Shown one piece after another: positions 54,112-63,610 of a stretch of DNA of 64,000 nt (positions are counted from its first letter, which is position 1; every line of letters begins with the position of its first letter). The position numbers and the translations under genes were made by a program. The stretch is from contig CAIJFT010000241.1 of NCBI GenBank assembly GCA_903820035.1, positions 34,525-98,524 on the forward strand, given 5' to 3'. This stretch comes from an uncultured Opitutia bacterium (GTDB taxonomy: Bacteria; Verrucomicrobiota; Verrucomicrobiia; Opitutales; Opitutaceae). The notes under the pieces are model-generated. The model had not been told where the DNA came from and made no database searches. It saw only the letters and a list, made by a program, of their open reading frames with translations.

Positions 54112-55029
54112 ATGACCCTGCCAGTAGCAACACCGCCGGCCGCCGGGCGGAAAAGCGATATCCCGCGCACGCTTATCCTGCCGCCCGCGGATCGCGCCTA
54201 CTGGCAGCCGGCCGCGGGCGATCCCCGCCCGTTGCTCTATCTGGCGTGGGGCGAACGCAAATTCGGCACAGACCCGATTTCGTGCCACCGCCACCACGGC
54301 TGGGTTTATGTGCTGGTCGAGGCCGGCTCCCCGACCCTCGTGGGGGAAACGAAGAGTGAACACCTGGCGGCCGGCACGCTCGTTGTGCTGGGCCCGGATT
54401 GCGCGTTCGGGTGGAACGACCAGCGCGGCCGCGTGAGCAAGCTCCTCTTATGGATGTGGCGCGCGCCCGGGCATGCGCCGCTCACGCAACTTCCCTCCAC
54501 CGCATTGGTGCGCCACGAGTTGAAGCCGGACGAGCGGGCCGAGCTTCGCCAACTTCACTCCCTCACCCGCAGCGAGATCCTGCGCCACGACGCACATTCA
54601 TCCGCGTCGCTCGCCGGCTTACAATCGTTGGTCGAGACAAGGATGGCCCGCCTCGGGGAACGCGATCCGCACAAGGACGCCATCACCCGCGCCCTCCGTT
54701 GGATCGAGACGCACCTGGCCACGCGCCAGCCGCTCGCGCGTCTTGCCGATTATCTCGGCGTGTCGGCAGCAACCGTGCACCGGTTGTTCCGCGAACGTCT
54801 CGGCACCACCGTGCGCCAAAAAATCGCCGAGGTCCGCCATCAGGAGGCTGAACGCCTGCTCGCCTCCGGCACGATGGCGATCAAGGAAATCGCCTACCGG
54901 CTTGGCTACCGGCATCCGCATGATTTCAGCCGCGCGTATCGCAACCACTCGGGCGTTCTCCCACCGCGCCGGGCAGCGGGCGTCACCGTCCGCCAGGCCC
55001 GCATCAAACGCCCGGCCGCGACCGCCTAG
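54112..55029 (+). CDS. AraC-family transcriptional regulator
   Basis: A 305-residue regulator. The N-terminal half is a cupin-type sensor (~20-130) with the cluster CHRHHGWVYVLVEAG (H59, H61, H62) that could bind a sugar or a metal. The C-terminal HTH pair spans ~188-290: LARLADYLGVSAATVHRLFRE for the first helix-turn-helix, then MAIKEIAYRLGYRHPHDFSR for the second, the usual AraC signature. It diverges from the receptor operon and ends 1 bp before the stop of the opposite hydrolase operon, so it sits between the two units and probably activates one or both. Confidence 0.93.
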   Translation: MTLPVATPPAAGRKSDIPRTLILPPADRAYWQPAAGDPRPLLYLAWGERKFGTDPISCHRHHGWVYVLVEAGSPTLVGETKSEHLAAGTLVVLGPDCAFGWNDQRGRVSKLLLWMWRAPGHAPLTQLPSTALVRHELKPDERAELRQLHSLTRSEILRHDAHSSASLAGLQSLVETRMARLGERDPHKDAITRALRWIETHLATRQPLARLADYLGVSAATVHRLFRERLGTTVRQKIAEVRHQEAERLLASGTMAIKEIAYRLGYRHPHDFSRAYRNHSGVLPPRRAAGVTVRQARIKRPAATA

Positions 55030-55030
55030 C

Positions 55031-56650
55031 CTATCTCGCCCGCGTGAGCCGGAACGTTTGCTCAACAGATTTCGCCGCCGCCGCACCCTCGCGTCCGGTC
55101 TGCCAGGCGACCACCGTGACCAGCGCCGGCCAAGGCGATCGCGGAGGCAAAGGCAGGAGCACAAGTTCATCACCGACGACTTTCGCCGGACCGGACCGCA
55201 CGTAGAACCGCACTTTCAACCCCTCACTGGAATCCGCGCGCAGTGAAACGGATCGGGTGCCAGCAACCTGGCTGGCAATGGGGTTGAACGTGATGTGTTG
55301 CTCCCGCCCGGCATAGGTCGGCGGCACGAAGCGCCCCGGTTGAACCGACGGCCGGTGCTGCCCGTCGCCGGGATGGCGCACCGCGATGAAGTTAGGTACG
55401 TCGGGCCAGCCACGATTCAACTCGAGCCGGTATGCCCCCTCCGCGACAGCGAACACCCCTGAAATGCGTTCAATCGTCCGCAGCCCGCTCGTCGCATGGG
55501 TGAGCCGCATACCCGCCTGCGTGAAGTTATCCGGCAGCCGGCCGAGGAAGGTCGTCTCGATGCGCCTGATCGTGACCCCGTCGTCGTCAAATTCGCACGG
55601 CACCGGATCAGCGATGCCCGATCGCGAAAATACCGCCGCCGTTCCGTCAAGGTTTGCAAACGCCACGATTTGATTCGCCCGCTCCCAATGGCCGTTATCC
55701 AGGAGTGCCACGGCCTCCTCCGCCAGTTCCCGATCGAAAAACCATGGTGCGTCACGCAGGGAGCCCTTCGCCTCGGCGAGCGGTGTGATGGTGAGCGGCG
55801 CCGTCGGAAGCGGCGGGCGCACGTCGATCACGCAGCCTTCGTCGTCGCGGATCGCGCGGACTGAGCCGTCCGCCTGGAGGCGGTAGCGCACCGCCTTGTC
55901 GATGTAGTTCGCGAGAAACTCGAGGTAACGCGGCGTGTAGTCGAAGTGACCGCCGCCGAACTCTTCGACATACGACACCGGCCGCCAGCGCTCCCGCAGC
56001 GCTTCCCGGATCTTCTTCAGCCCGGGCAACGAGTGACCGTGGCTCGTCCAGTCATGCGCCGGCTGCCGCCACTCGGGATAATGCCCGCCGGAATATACGC
56101 CGGGAATCGAGCCGGCGATGGGCAGCATGATGCCGCCTTTCGCGGAAAGAATCGCGATGGTGCGCGCGGGTCGCGCCTCGGCGAGATTGCGGGCAAACGT
56201 CGCCGTCGTCGAATGGCCGAATGTAATCCACGGGGCGGCGCCGATTTCCGGGTAGCCGGAAATCGCCCCGAGCCTTTGCAGCACTTCCTCAAACAACGTC
56301 ACCGCCGCCTCGCGGCCTGCCTCGAACCGGAGATCGATGGGCGGGCAGCACCACACGATCGCGAGATCATTTTCCGCGCAGGCCTCGCGGATGGCCGGGT
56401 GTTCAACGAACGGCTGCTCGCCGACGTTCTGCTGCGTAACGACGAGGCCGCGCACCTTCTGGGCCGACGGCGGAATCCAGAGATAGGCCGACGCCGCATG
56501 CGCCGGTTTGCCGTCGACACCCAAATTGTCGAAGTCGAAACGAAACTGAAACTCGCCATTGCGACTTTCCGGGCGTGGCGCCGGCAACGCGGCGGCCGCG
56601 GTTGCCGCGACCAACAACACCGCGAAGAAACTGAAGCAGACGCGTTTCAC
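55031..56650 (-). CDS. Secreted alpha/beta hydrolase of unknown specificity
   Basis: A 539-residue protein starting with GTG 1 bp after the beta-helix gene stop. The signal peptide is CFSFFAVLLVAATAAAA. The first ~260 residues form an alpha/beta-hydrolase fold with nucleophile S147 in the elbow TFGHSTTA and a likely catalytic His at H235 in FGGGHFDYTP. After ~270 the protein becomes beta-rich, ending with a probable Ig- or Big-like C-terminal domain (VSLRADSSEGLKVRFYV). It could be a carbohydrate esterase that removes acyl or methyl groups from the polymer, but the family is not identified. Last gene of the symporter operon. Confidence 0.78.
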   Translation of the reverse strand: MKRVCFSFFAVLLVAATAAAALPAPRPESRNGEFQFRFDFDNLGVDGKPAHAASAYLWIPPSAQKVRGLVVTQQNVGEQPFVEHPAIREACAENDLAIVWCCPPIDLRFEAGREAAVTLFEEVLQRLGAISGYPEIGAAPWITFGHSTTATFARNLAEARPARTIAILSAKGGIMLPIAGSIPGVYSGGHYPEWRQPAHDWTSHGHSLPGLKKIREALRERWRPVSYVEEFGGGHFDYTPRYLEFLANYIDKAVRYRLQADGSVRAIRDDEGCVIDVRPPLPTAPLTITPLAEAKGSLRDAPWFFDRELAEEAVALLDNGHWERANQIVAFANLDGTAAVFSRSGIADPVPCEFDDDGVTIRRIETTFLGRLPDNFTQAGMRLTHATSGLRTIERISGVFAVAEGAYRLELNRGWPDVPNFIAVRHPGDGQHRPSVQPGRFVPPTYAGREQHITFNPIASQVAGTRSVSLRADSSEGLKVRFYVRSGPAKVVGDELVLLPLPPRSPWPALVTVVAWQTGREGAAAAKSVEQTFRLTRAR

Positions 56651-56651
56651 G

Positions 56652-59075
56652 TCATTTCCGCTCCTTCTGCCAATCGTCGATGAAGAACACCGCCGGATTG
56701 TCCGTCACGATATACTCCGTCACGTCGAGTTCGCCGTTCGCCAGCCGCACGTGAAGGCGATGCTCGCCGGCCTGCAACTCGCCGAGCGCGTGCAGGAAAA
56801 TCACGCGGGAGTTCGTCGCCCCCGTGTTCCATTGGTAGTCGGTGTTGATCGAAATGCCGGCGGGCGCTGCGACCCCATCGAGTGCGACCTCGAAGTTCCG
56901 CCGCCGCATCACGTCGCCCTTCACCGCTGCTCGCGCCAGCAGGGAGTACGCGCCGGCGCGGGCGAGCGTGAATTTCGCGCCGACCTCCGGTGTGGTCGCG
57001 GCGAGGTAAACCGCATCACGCGCCGCGCCGGGTCGCAGGTCTTCCTGAAAATCCGCCGTGGCATACACCGATACCGGTCGCGATAAACCCGCCGGGGTGC
57101 GCACCAGAAAGGCCCCTTTGAACCGCGGTCGCCCGCGCAATACCGCCGGATCCACCGTCACCTCCAGCGTCAGCTTCTCTCCCGGGGCGACTTTGCCTGC
57201 AGCGGGCGTGACCTTAAACCACGTGAATACCTTGTTCTGCCGGATCTCGAACGGCACCGACTCCTGCGCCGTCGCCGGCAAGCTCAACGTCACCTGCATG
57301 CGGGCGGCTTGGGTCGGAGCCGTGAAATTCAATTCCCGCGGCGCCGCGACAAGCGCCAGCGGCCGAAAAGGCACCTCGGTCGAGTCGTCGGAAAACGCGC
57401 CGAGGTTCGCGCCGGGCGCCGCCAGGTTCGCGACGCCGGCACCCTTCCCGCGCGCCAGGCTGCCGGCGGCGAGATGAAAATCCGCGCGCGCGGGATTCAC
57501 GAACTGCGGATCGAAGGCCAAGCCATTCCTCTCCTGTCCGAACGTGCGAAAGACCTCGAGAAAGCCCACCGCCGTCGCGGCAGTCGGGCCGGCCCAGAAC
57601 AAATCGGAGTCGAAGTCGTCACGCTTCGCCCACTCGCCCGGTAACCGCGTCTCGCCGCACACGAAGACATTGTTGCGCATGAAGCCAAGGCGCCCGTCGC
57701 CGATCGGCTTCCCATAGGCGCCATAGGCGCCCGGAGGGTGACCCGGGGCGTACAGCGTATTGTTGATGAAGTGCCGCTTCCCGCTCTGCGCCACCCCGTG
57801 ACTGTTCTTGAAAAACCACAGCGCCAGCCCGGCCTCGTCCCCCGGATTCGTCACGAGGTTGCCAAAGACAAACTGCGGCCCCAGCACGCACGCGGCGGTG
57901 CTGATGCTGCACGCGGTGCCCTCGATCTTGTTGCGATAAAAACGCACGTTCATCCCGCCCCCTTCGAGCTCGACGCCGTCGTCGTTGCCAAACGCGAGGA
58001 AGTTGCCGCTGATGTCGCTGTCGCGGAAAAATCCTCCCTCGGCCGAACCGTTGTGGCTCGATTCGATCACGTCGTTCCACCGGTGTTCATCACTGCCGAC
58101 AAAATCGTTCCACCGTACCACCGTGCCGCCGCGGCTATTGTTCACGTGCATCGCGGTCGGGCCGGCGGGATGCGAAAACATCCACGAGTTGGCACGAGAC
58201 CGCGGATCGTGAATATAGCACCGCTCGACCACCGTGCGCGCGCTCCGGTTGATGGAAACACCCGCGTCGTAGTTGATCGTCTCCCCTTTCGCGTCGGCAT
58301 ACTTGCCGCGCGTGCCGGTATTCGTGAACAGTTGCACGCCCGGCCGTCCCCATCCGGAAATGTCGCAGTTCGAAATCCGGACCGCGTCAGAGTCGTCGAT
58401 GAGCAAGCCATGCCGCGCGCCGCCGACCACCGTCACGTTTTCCAAAATGACGTAGCGCGCGCCGCGAAACGAAATCGCCGCGCTCTGCGAATCGTTGAGG
58501 TCTAATTTTCGCTCAAACCGCCAGCCCGGCGGCGCGGTGTATTTGATCCACCCGTCCGCTGAGCCTTGCTCGGAAATTACCAGGCCGTCCGCCAGATTCG
58601 GCAGCCTGCTGAGATCAATCGTCTTCGCGATCGGCGGGCGGCTCGACCACGTGCGAAACTCCGTCGGGCGGATGACTTCGGCCCCCGGCGGCGTCAGGAC
58701 GCGCAGCTGGAATGAAGCGCCCTCCGCCAGATCGAAGACACTCCCTTTCCAGATGCCCGCCGGCTTGTCCGTCACCGGGTCGAACGCTCGCTGCCATTGC
58801 TGCTCGCCCAGGCGACGGAACTGCACGACGTAGCGGTCCGCCGCGGTCTCCGGCCGAAAGTAATAGCTGCACGCTTCGAAGCTCGGTACGATCTCGATCC
58901 GGCCCGGCGGCAGCGGAAATGGAATATCGGCTGCTTCCGCCGCGAAAAGCGCTGCGGCGCACGCGAGAAACAGAGCGGTCAGGCGCAGCTGGTTCCGCGC
59001 CGTTGCGGGCGCGGCTAAATTCGTTGCGTGGTGGCCGCGCCCAAGGTGGCGCGGGAGCTGTGGGGATCGATTCAC
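56652..59075 (-). CDS. Secreted right-handed beta-helix protein
   Basis: About 807 residues from a GTG at 59075 that overlaps the previous stop (GTGA); no ATG gives a better signal peptide (LRLTALFLACAAALFAAEAA). Residues ~160-560 are parallel beta-helix repeats with many N/D/G turns (SDAVRISNCDISGWGRPGVQ, NDGVELEGGGMNVRFYRN, RYVILENVTVVGGARHGLLI). Two beta-sandwich domains follow (~590-680 and ~690-800). This layout resembles polysaccharide lyases and glycosidases that act on polyuronates (PL6- or GH28-like), but I cannot name the family. It follows the GH67-like gene directly. Confidence 0.82.
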   Translation of the reverse strand: MNRSPQLPRHLGRGHHATNLAAPATARNQLRLTALFLACAAALFAAEAADIPFPLPPGRIEIVPSFEACSYYFRPETAADRYVVQFRRLGEQQWQRAFDPVTDKPAGIWKGSVFDLAEGASFQLRVLTPPGAEVIRPTEFRTWSSRPPIAKTIDLSRLPNLADGLVISEQGSADGWIKYTAPPGWRFERKLDLNDSQSAAISFRGARYVILENVTVVGGARHGLLIDDSDAVRISNCDISGWGRPGVQLFTNTGTRGKYADAKGETINYDAGVSINRSARTVVERCYIHDPRSRANSWMFSHPAGPTAMHVNNSRGGTVVRWNDFVGSDEHRWNDVIESSHNGSAEGGFFRDSDISGNFLAFGNDDGVELEGGGMNVRFYRNKIEGTACSISTAACVLGPQFVFGNLVTNPGDEAGLALWFFKNSHGVAQSGKRHFINNTLYAPGHPPGAYGAYGKPIGDGRLGFMRNNVFVCGETRLPGEWAKRDDFDSDLFWAGPTAATAVGFLEVFRTFGQERNGLAFDPQFVNPARADFHLAAGSLARGKGAGVANLAAPGANLGAFSDDSTEVPFRPLALVAAPRELNFTAPTQAARMQVTLSLPATAQESVPFEIRQNKVFTWFKVTPAAGKVAPGEKLTLEVTVDPAVLRGRPRFKGAFLVRTPAGLSRPVSVYATADFQEDLRPGAARDAVYLAATTPEVGAKFTLARAGAYSLLARAAVKGDVMRRRNFEVALDGVAAPAGISINTDYQWNTGATNSRVIFLHALGELQAGEHRLHVRLANGELDVTEYIVTDNPAVFFIDDWQKERK

Positions 59076-61153
59076 GAGGATAGATTGGACCGTATCGGCA
59101 AATCCAGGCCGGCAAGGGTCGCGATGCCGAAAAACCACGGATAGTCTGCGTCCGCTTTTTCGATGCGCACGAGCACGGAGTTCCCGGCCGCGGCACTAAC
59201 GAGCAACTCGTGGCATCCATCCTCGCCGAGGGTTGCGTCGCGACTCACGCCATCAACCGTCATTCGGAAACCGCGGGAGCTTCCTGCGTCGCCTTTCACC
59301 ACGAGGCGAAACCCGCAATCGCGCGGCGTGGCGAGTTCGCATTCGATGAAACCATTCGGGAATACGCGATTGCCCGCCGCCCGCGCCGGCCGGCCGTGGA
59401 TCAGCTGCGCGTGGCTCGCGTGCATGTAGCGCCGCACGCGAAAATCATCCGCGATTCCGCCGCACACGACGCAGTCGATCAGCCCCGGCCGGGCGCGCCA
59501 CGCGGTACGCTCCGCCCACTCGCCCTCGAATTCAGCGGGCAAGGTTTGAATAATCTCCCACAACGGCCGCGCGTAGGCCTCGGCAATGCCGCCGTCGCCG
59601 CGCTCGCGGCCACCATATTCGCCGTCACTCGTCGCGCCCGGAACGCTGGCTGGCGCCCCCACCACCACCGGGCCGAAATCAGCCGCCGCACCCTCGATCG
59701 CACGGTTGAGCGCCGAATGCTCCCCCCGCCCGGCCGCCAGGTCCTCGCCATACGCGCTGACACAGCGGCACCACGCCCGAATTAAACGCGTGACCACCGT
59801 CGCGTTGCGCCAAGCGGTTTCCGCGACCCGAAACTCCCCTCCGGGCAGGCGCGACCGCAGCGCCTCCACCGCCCGCAGCCCGACGTCCGCCAAGTCAACC
59901 GCTTCGTCTTTCTCGCGCAGCAGGCCCTCGCGGCTCGGCGCATGCTTGCCCGCGTCGATGCCCCACATGCCGTCGTGCCGGTGCAGGCTTTCGCCCGGCG
60001 CAAACGTCGAGAGGATTCCCGACGCCTTGATCCACTTCAGCGTGGGATCGATCGCGAACGCGTGGAAAATCACGTGCCCGTCGATGAAGTGCGTCTTCTT
60101 CACCACGTCGATTCCCGCGCCCATGGCAGCGCTCATCGCGCCGGGGCAATCGGGCCAGTGCGCGCCGGCCCACTCGCGCCAGATCGCATCGGCCGTAACC
60201 GCCGGATCGCGAATCGCGCGATCGAAGGCGAGCAGGTTAATCGCCTGCGCCGATGTAAACGTCGCGTGACCGATGCGGTCCACCCGGATCACATGACGAT
60301 CGACCCCTTGGCGCTGCGCGTAGCGGACGCATGCGACCACCCGCGCCGGATCGGGCGCGGGCAGGTAGCCGGCGCCGAGGAATTCGCCGATCGAATCGTA
60401 TTCGGCCGAGAGCTGCGCCCGGCCGGCGCGGCGCAAATACGGATTGAGCGGGAGAAACGGACTGAAGTCATAGGGCGTGATCTTCGTTTCAATTTCGAAA
60501 TCGAACTGCCCGTCCACCGCGGCGGCACCAGCCAGGATGTCCTCGTAGTCCTGCGCGATGGAGCCGAAGCTCCGCAGCACAAAGCGCTTTCCGCGCCGCT
60601 GGAGTTCGCCGGCGAACGTGCTGACGACCGCCTTCACGACTTCGGTCGGGGGGTAGCGGCGCGGATTCGAATTATGGATGACCGAGTAGTCCGATTCCGT
60701 GAGCGTGAGTACGAGGCCGTCCAGTTGCGGCACCCGATCAAAGAACTCGCTCACTTTGGAGCGCAGCAGGGCGTGGTACGCCGCGCCGAGCAGGTCGAAC
60801 TCGCCGTTTCCGTCGAGCAACCCCGGCACGCGCTCGACCACGGCGCGGGGCACCATGACCTCACGGTGCCAGTAGTAGACCGGACGGCCGGAGGCATGCG
60901 CGAGTTCGATGCACTCACGTAGTCCGTTGGCGTTGGCGTCGGCGGCCGCGACGTCAATGGTCGCACTGGCGCCGGGATAGTCCCGGAAATGAATCGCGCC
61001 ATCGATGCCCCCGCTCGACCGGTGCGCCTCGCCGCAGAGTTCGAAACTATCCACCTGGTAGTCGGCCGCCGCGGCGATCACGGCGCGCAGGAAGGCCGGT
61101 TCCGGTTTACGCGGATGCAGCAACGACCACGTCGTCTCCGGGCGGCGATTCAT
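59072..61153 (-). CDS. GH67-like TIM-barrel protein (possible alpha-glucuronidase type)
   Basis: About 693 residues. I chose ATG 61153, 4 bp after the symporter stop; ATG 61177 would overlap it. No signal peptide is seen, so it is probably cytoplasmic. The centre recalls GH67 alpha-glucuronidases: LDGLVLTLTESDYSVIHNSN, then FDFEIETKITPYDFSPFLPL and RAQLSAEYDSIGEFLGAGYL, comparable with the GH67 DFQ...TQEYTG region. Catalytic acids cannot be assigned with confidence. The C-terminal ~150 residues form a beta-rich domain. With a sodium symporter just upstream, hydrolysis of imported uronate oligosaccharides is a reasonable but unproven role. Confidence 0.72.
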   Translation of the reverse strand: MNRRPETTWSLLHPRKPEPAFLRAVIAAAADYQVDSFELCGEAHRSSGGIDGAIHFRDYPGASATIDVAAADANANGLRECIELAHASGRPVYYWHREVMVPRAVVERVPGLLDGNGEFDLLGAAYHALLRSKVSEFFDRVPQLDGLVLTLTESDYSVIHNSNPRRYPPTEVVKAVVSTFAGELQRRGKRFVLRSFGSIAQDYEDILAGAAAVDGQFDFEIETKITPYDFSPFLPLNPYLRRAGRAQLSAEYDSIGEFLGAGYLPAPDPARVVACVRYAQRQGVDRHVIRVDRIGHATFTSAQAINLLAFDRAIRDPAVTADAIWREWAGAHWPDCPGAMSAAMGAGIDVVKKTHFIDGHVIFHAFAIDPTLKWIKASGILSTFAPGESLHRHDGMWGIDAGKHAPSREGLLREKDEAVDLADVGLRAVEALRSRLPGGEFRVAETAWRNATVVTRLIRAWCRCVSAYGEDLAAGRGEHSALNRAIEGAAADFGPVVVGAPASVPGATSDGEYGGRERGDGGIAEAYARPLWEIIQTLPAEFEGEWAERTAWRARPGLIDCVVCGGIADDFRVRRYMHASHAQLIHGRPARAAGNRVFPNGFIECELATPRDCGFRLVVKGDAGSSRGFRMTVDGVSRDATLGEDGCHELLVSAAAGNSVLVRIEKADADYPWFFGIATLAGLDLPIRSNLSS

Positions 61154-61157
61154 CGTC

Positions 61158-63206
61158 TCAGCCCCGGGCCACGGCACGGAGGACCAGCATGAACACCCCC
61201 AGAATCGCGCCCGACACGGCGCAACAGGCGACGAAGCCGAGGATGTCTTCGCGATTCCACTTGGTCAGCTCCCAATCTGAGCCTGGGAAAAGTTTCGTAT
61301 GGTCGAAGCGGGCGGGATCTCGCGCCGTTTCCGCCATCCCCGCCGCCTCGAGTTCAGGCGTGGGGCCGACCGGCGTCTTCATCTTGCCGTAAAATCGCGC
61401 CACGACTTCCGGCGGCGGCGCGCGCGTGCAAAGGCTCACCCCGATCAAAAAGAAGAAGGGCAACAGTCCCGACATGAAGAATCGTGCCGCGAAGCGCACA
61501 CTCGCCGGCCACGACACGAGATCGCAACCGCCCAAATGCAACAGGTAGAGTTCGGCATGAAACCGTCCGCGGCCCTCGAGCGGGCTGTTCATGTCGTCGG
61601 CCCTCGCGTGCACCGCCGACTCAAAGAAAACCGGTTCCGGGCGGCCGCTCTGCGGGGAGGCGGCCATTTGCAGGAGCGCAGGCCGCTGGGCCAGCGCGGT
61701 CACGCGGGGCACCAGGAACGGAATGAGCAACGTGAGCAGTGCCGACATGATCACGGCGCTCCAGACCCCGGCGGCGTTCAACCGTCGCCAGAGAAAGATC
61801 ATGAGGATAGCGGCGCCGAACGGCACGTTCATCAGGAGGAAAAGTTGCGTCACCGAGAACGCACTCGTCATCCAGGTTGCGGACCAGATGCTCACGGCTA
61901 GGGCCACGACGATCGCCCAACGGCCCGCCGTGACCGCCTGGCGCTCGGACAAGTCGCGGCGCCGGTAATGGTGGACGTTGCGCACGAACAAGCCCGAGAT
62001 CGACATGGTGTGCGCCGCGCCGGTTGACATGTTGCCCGCGAGCACGCCGGCGAGCATTAGCCCGAGAAAACCGGGGCCGAGCAGTTGCCGCGACATCGTG
62101 CCCCACGTCGTGTCCGGATCCGAGAGCGCCTCCGTCCCGTGGAATAGCGCGACCGCGATCAAGCCCGTGAAAGCCCACAGCGTGATCATCACGCGCTTGG
62201 CATAGGTTCCGGACACCGCGCCGAAACGCGCGGCGAATTCATTCTTGGCGGAGCCGGCAACGCTCATGTTGTTGATGTTCGCCTGCGCCTGGACAATACT
62301 CACAAATAGAATCGCACCGAGGGTCAGGCCCGTGACCTGCGAGGCTGCGCTGCCAAACAAGTCGAACATTGCCGGCGGTACCTTGACCGAAAGCTGGTGC
62401 CAGCCGCCGATGGCCGACAGTCCAACCGGGATCAGCAGGACCGAGAAAACAAGCATGAGACTGCCTTGCAGCGCCTCGTTGCGCGCCGTGGCCGACATGC
62501 CGCCGAGGATGATGTAGAGCCCGAGAAAGGAAACATACGCGAAGTAGAACGGCAGCGGGTCGAGCACGGTGATGAAGCTGTGGAGCGTGCCGCGCGCATC
62601 CGCATCGTGCAGCACGTCGAGCCGAGCCCGCGCCGCGGGCGCGAGCGGCGCCTGCTTGTGGTCGTGCTCGAGCCGCTTCATTTCCCGATGGTCGGCAACC
62701 GATTGCCGTTCGGCCGGCGACCAAGCCGCCTCCGATTTCACGACCAGTGAAGCCGTGATCTTGTACGCGATGAAATTCGAAAATCCCTTCACGATCACCA
62801 CCGCCGTGAAAATCTGGAACATCGCGTAGAAGACCGCGAGCGAGCGGCTGGCGAGGCGGTCCTCGAACAAGTCCGCGACCGTGACGAGCCGCGCCCGCCG
62901 GAACCAGAGATTCATGAACCAATAGTAGGGATTCATGAACAGCGTCTGCAGCATCAGCCACACGCCCGAAGCGCCTTGTTGGTAGACGATGCTCGCGGTG
63001 CTGACGGCGCCCTGCGGATCCGTCGACTGGCCGAAGTTCAGAAAGAACTGGTAGAGTTTGCCGAGCGAGCGGTTTGCGAGGAAGAAACCCTCCTGGTCAC
63101 CCGTGGATTTGTTCCCGGCGCGGCCGAGATAGAGGACAAGGGACAGATACGCCAAGACCACCAGGCTATCGAGCAGGTGTTCTCGGAGATAGGTGAAGAG
63201 CGCCAT
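61158..63206 (-). CDS. Sodium:solute symporter (SSS family)
   Basis: A 682-residue inner-membrane transporter, first gene of its operon. It shows the many hydrophobic segments of the family, for example LLDSLVVLAYLSLVLYLG at the N terminus, VTVADLFEDRLASRSLAVFY (the family's sodium-site region) and GFLGLMLAGVLAGNMSTGAAH in the middle. The central loop between ~165 and 215 is long, and a ~60-residue loop lies near the C terminus. Family members take up sugars, uronates or N-acetyl sugars with Na+. The four genes downstream suggest a uronate or oligosaccharide. An inverted repeat lies just upstream of the start. Confidence 0.92.
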   Translation of the reverse strand: MALFTYLREHLLDSLVVLAYLSLVLYLGRAGNKSTGDQEGFFLANRSLGKLYQFFLNFGQSTDPQGAVSTASIVYQQGASGVWLMLQTLFMNPYYWFMNLWFRRARLVTVADLFEDRLASRSLAVFYAMFQIFTAVVIVKGFSNFIAYKITASLVVKSEAAWSPAERQSVADHREMKRLEHDHKQAPLAPAARARLDVLHDADARGTLHSFITVLDPLPFYFAYVSFLGLYIILGGMSATARNEALQGSLMLVFSVLLIPVGLSAIGGWHQLSVKVPPAMFDLFGSAASQVTGLTLGAILFVSIVQAQANINNMSVAGSAKNEFAARFGAVSGTYAKRVMITLWAFTGLIAVALFHGTEALSDPDTTWGTMSRQLLGPGFLGLMLAGVLAGNMSTGAAHTMSISGLFVRNVHHYRRRDLSERQAVTAGRWAIVVALAVSIWSATWMTSAFSVTQLFLLMNVPFGAAILMIFLWRRLNAAGVWSAVIMSALLTLLIPFLVPRVTALAQRPALLQMAASPQSGRPEPVFFESAVHARADDMNSPLEGRGRFHAELYLLHLGGCDLVSWPASVRFAARFFMSGLLPFFFLIGVSLCTRAPPPEVVARFYGKMKTPVGPTPELEAAGMAETARDPARFDHTKLFPGSDWELTKWNREDILGFVACCAVSGAILGVFMLVLRAVARG

Positions 63207-63211
63207 GGTTT

Positions 63212-63230
63212 GTTACGGCTAGCCCGTAAC
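63212..63230 (-). promoter_or_regulatory. Palindromic operator or hairpin at the symporter start
   Basis: GTTACGG and CCGTAAC pair around CTAGC, a perfect 7-bp dyad that ends 5 bases upstream of the ATG at 63206. It overlaps where a ribosome would bind, and no Shine-Dalgarno sequence is present. It is either a repressor site or a translation-control hairpin. Confidence 0.5.
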
Positions 63231-63526
63231 CTCGCGCTGGCGCGACAACGCAAAATTCACTGATCGACGCCACGCGAGTCGGGGGCAATCACCACGGGTG
63301 CGGGGATCTCGCGGGTCCATCTCGGCCACCTTCTTTTCGCCGCCTCAGCCGGGCAACCTATTTTGCGCAGCCGATTCCACTCGCTGACAAAATCTGCCGG
63401 CCGAACGCACCGCCCCCTCAGCGCGAGAAGCTGATTCGCCCCTGCGAGGAGGCAATTCTGGGGTCACGTGCGCAAGGATGCCGCTGCCTCCACTAGCCCA
63501 CCTTCGGGGGGCAAGGTGTGCAACAA

Positions 63527-63549
63527 ACCAGCGGAGCGTTTCCGCTGGT
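63527..63549 (-). terminator. Probable terminator downstream of tRNA-Arg
   Basis: ACCAGCGGA and TCCGCTGGT pair in a 9-bp stem around a 5-base loop. Read on the minus strand the stem is followed by TTTGTTG, which gives a weak uridine tract, so it would stop minus-strand transcription coming from the tRNA-Arg gene ~375 bases away. Confidence 0.45.
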
Positions 63550-63610
63550 AGAAAAAGTTGGTCACCCCGCGCCGCCAAAACGTGGGTCCCTTGCGTCACC
63601 GGAATCGCGG

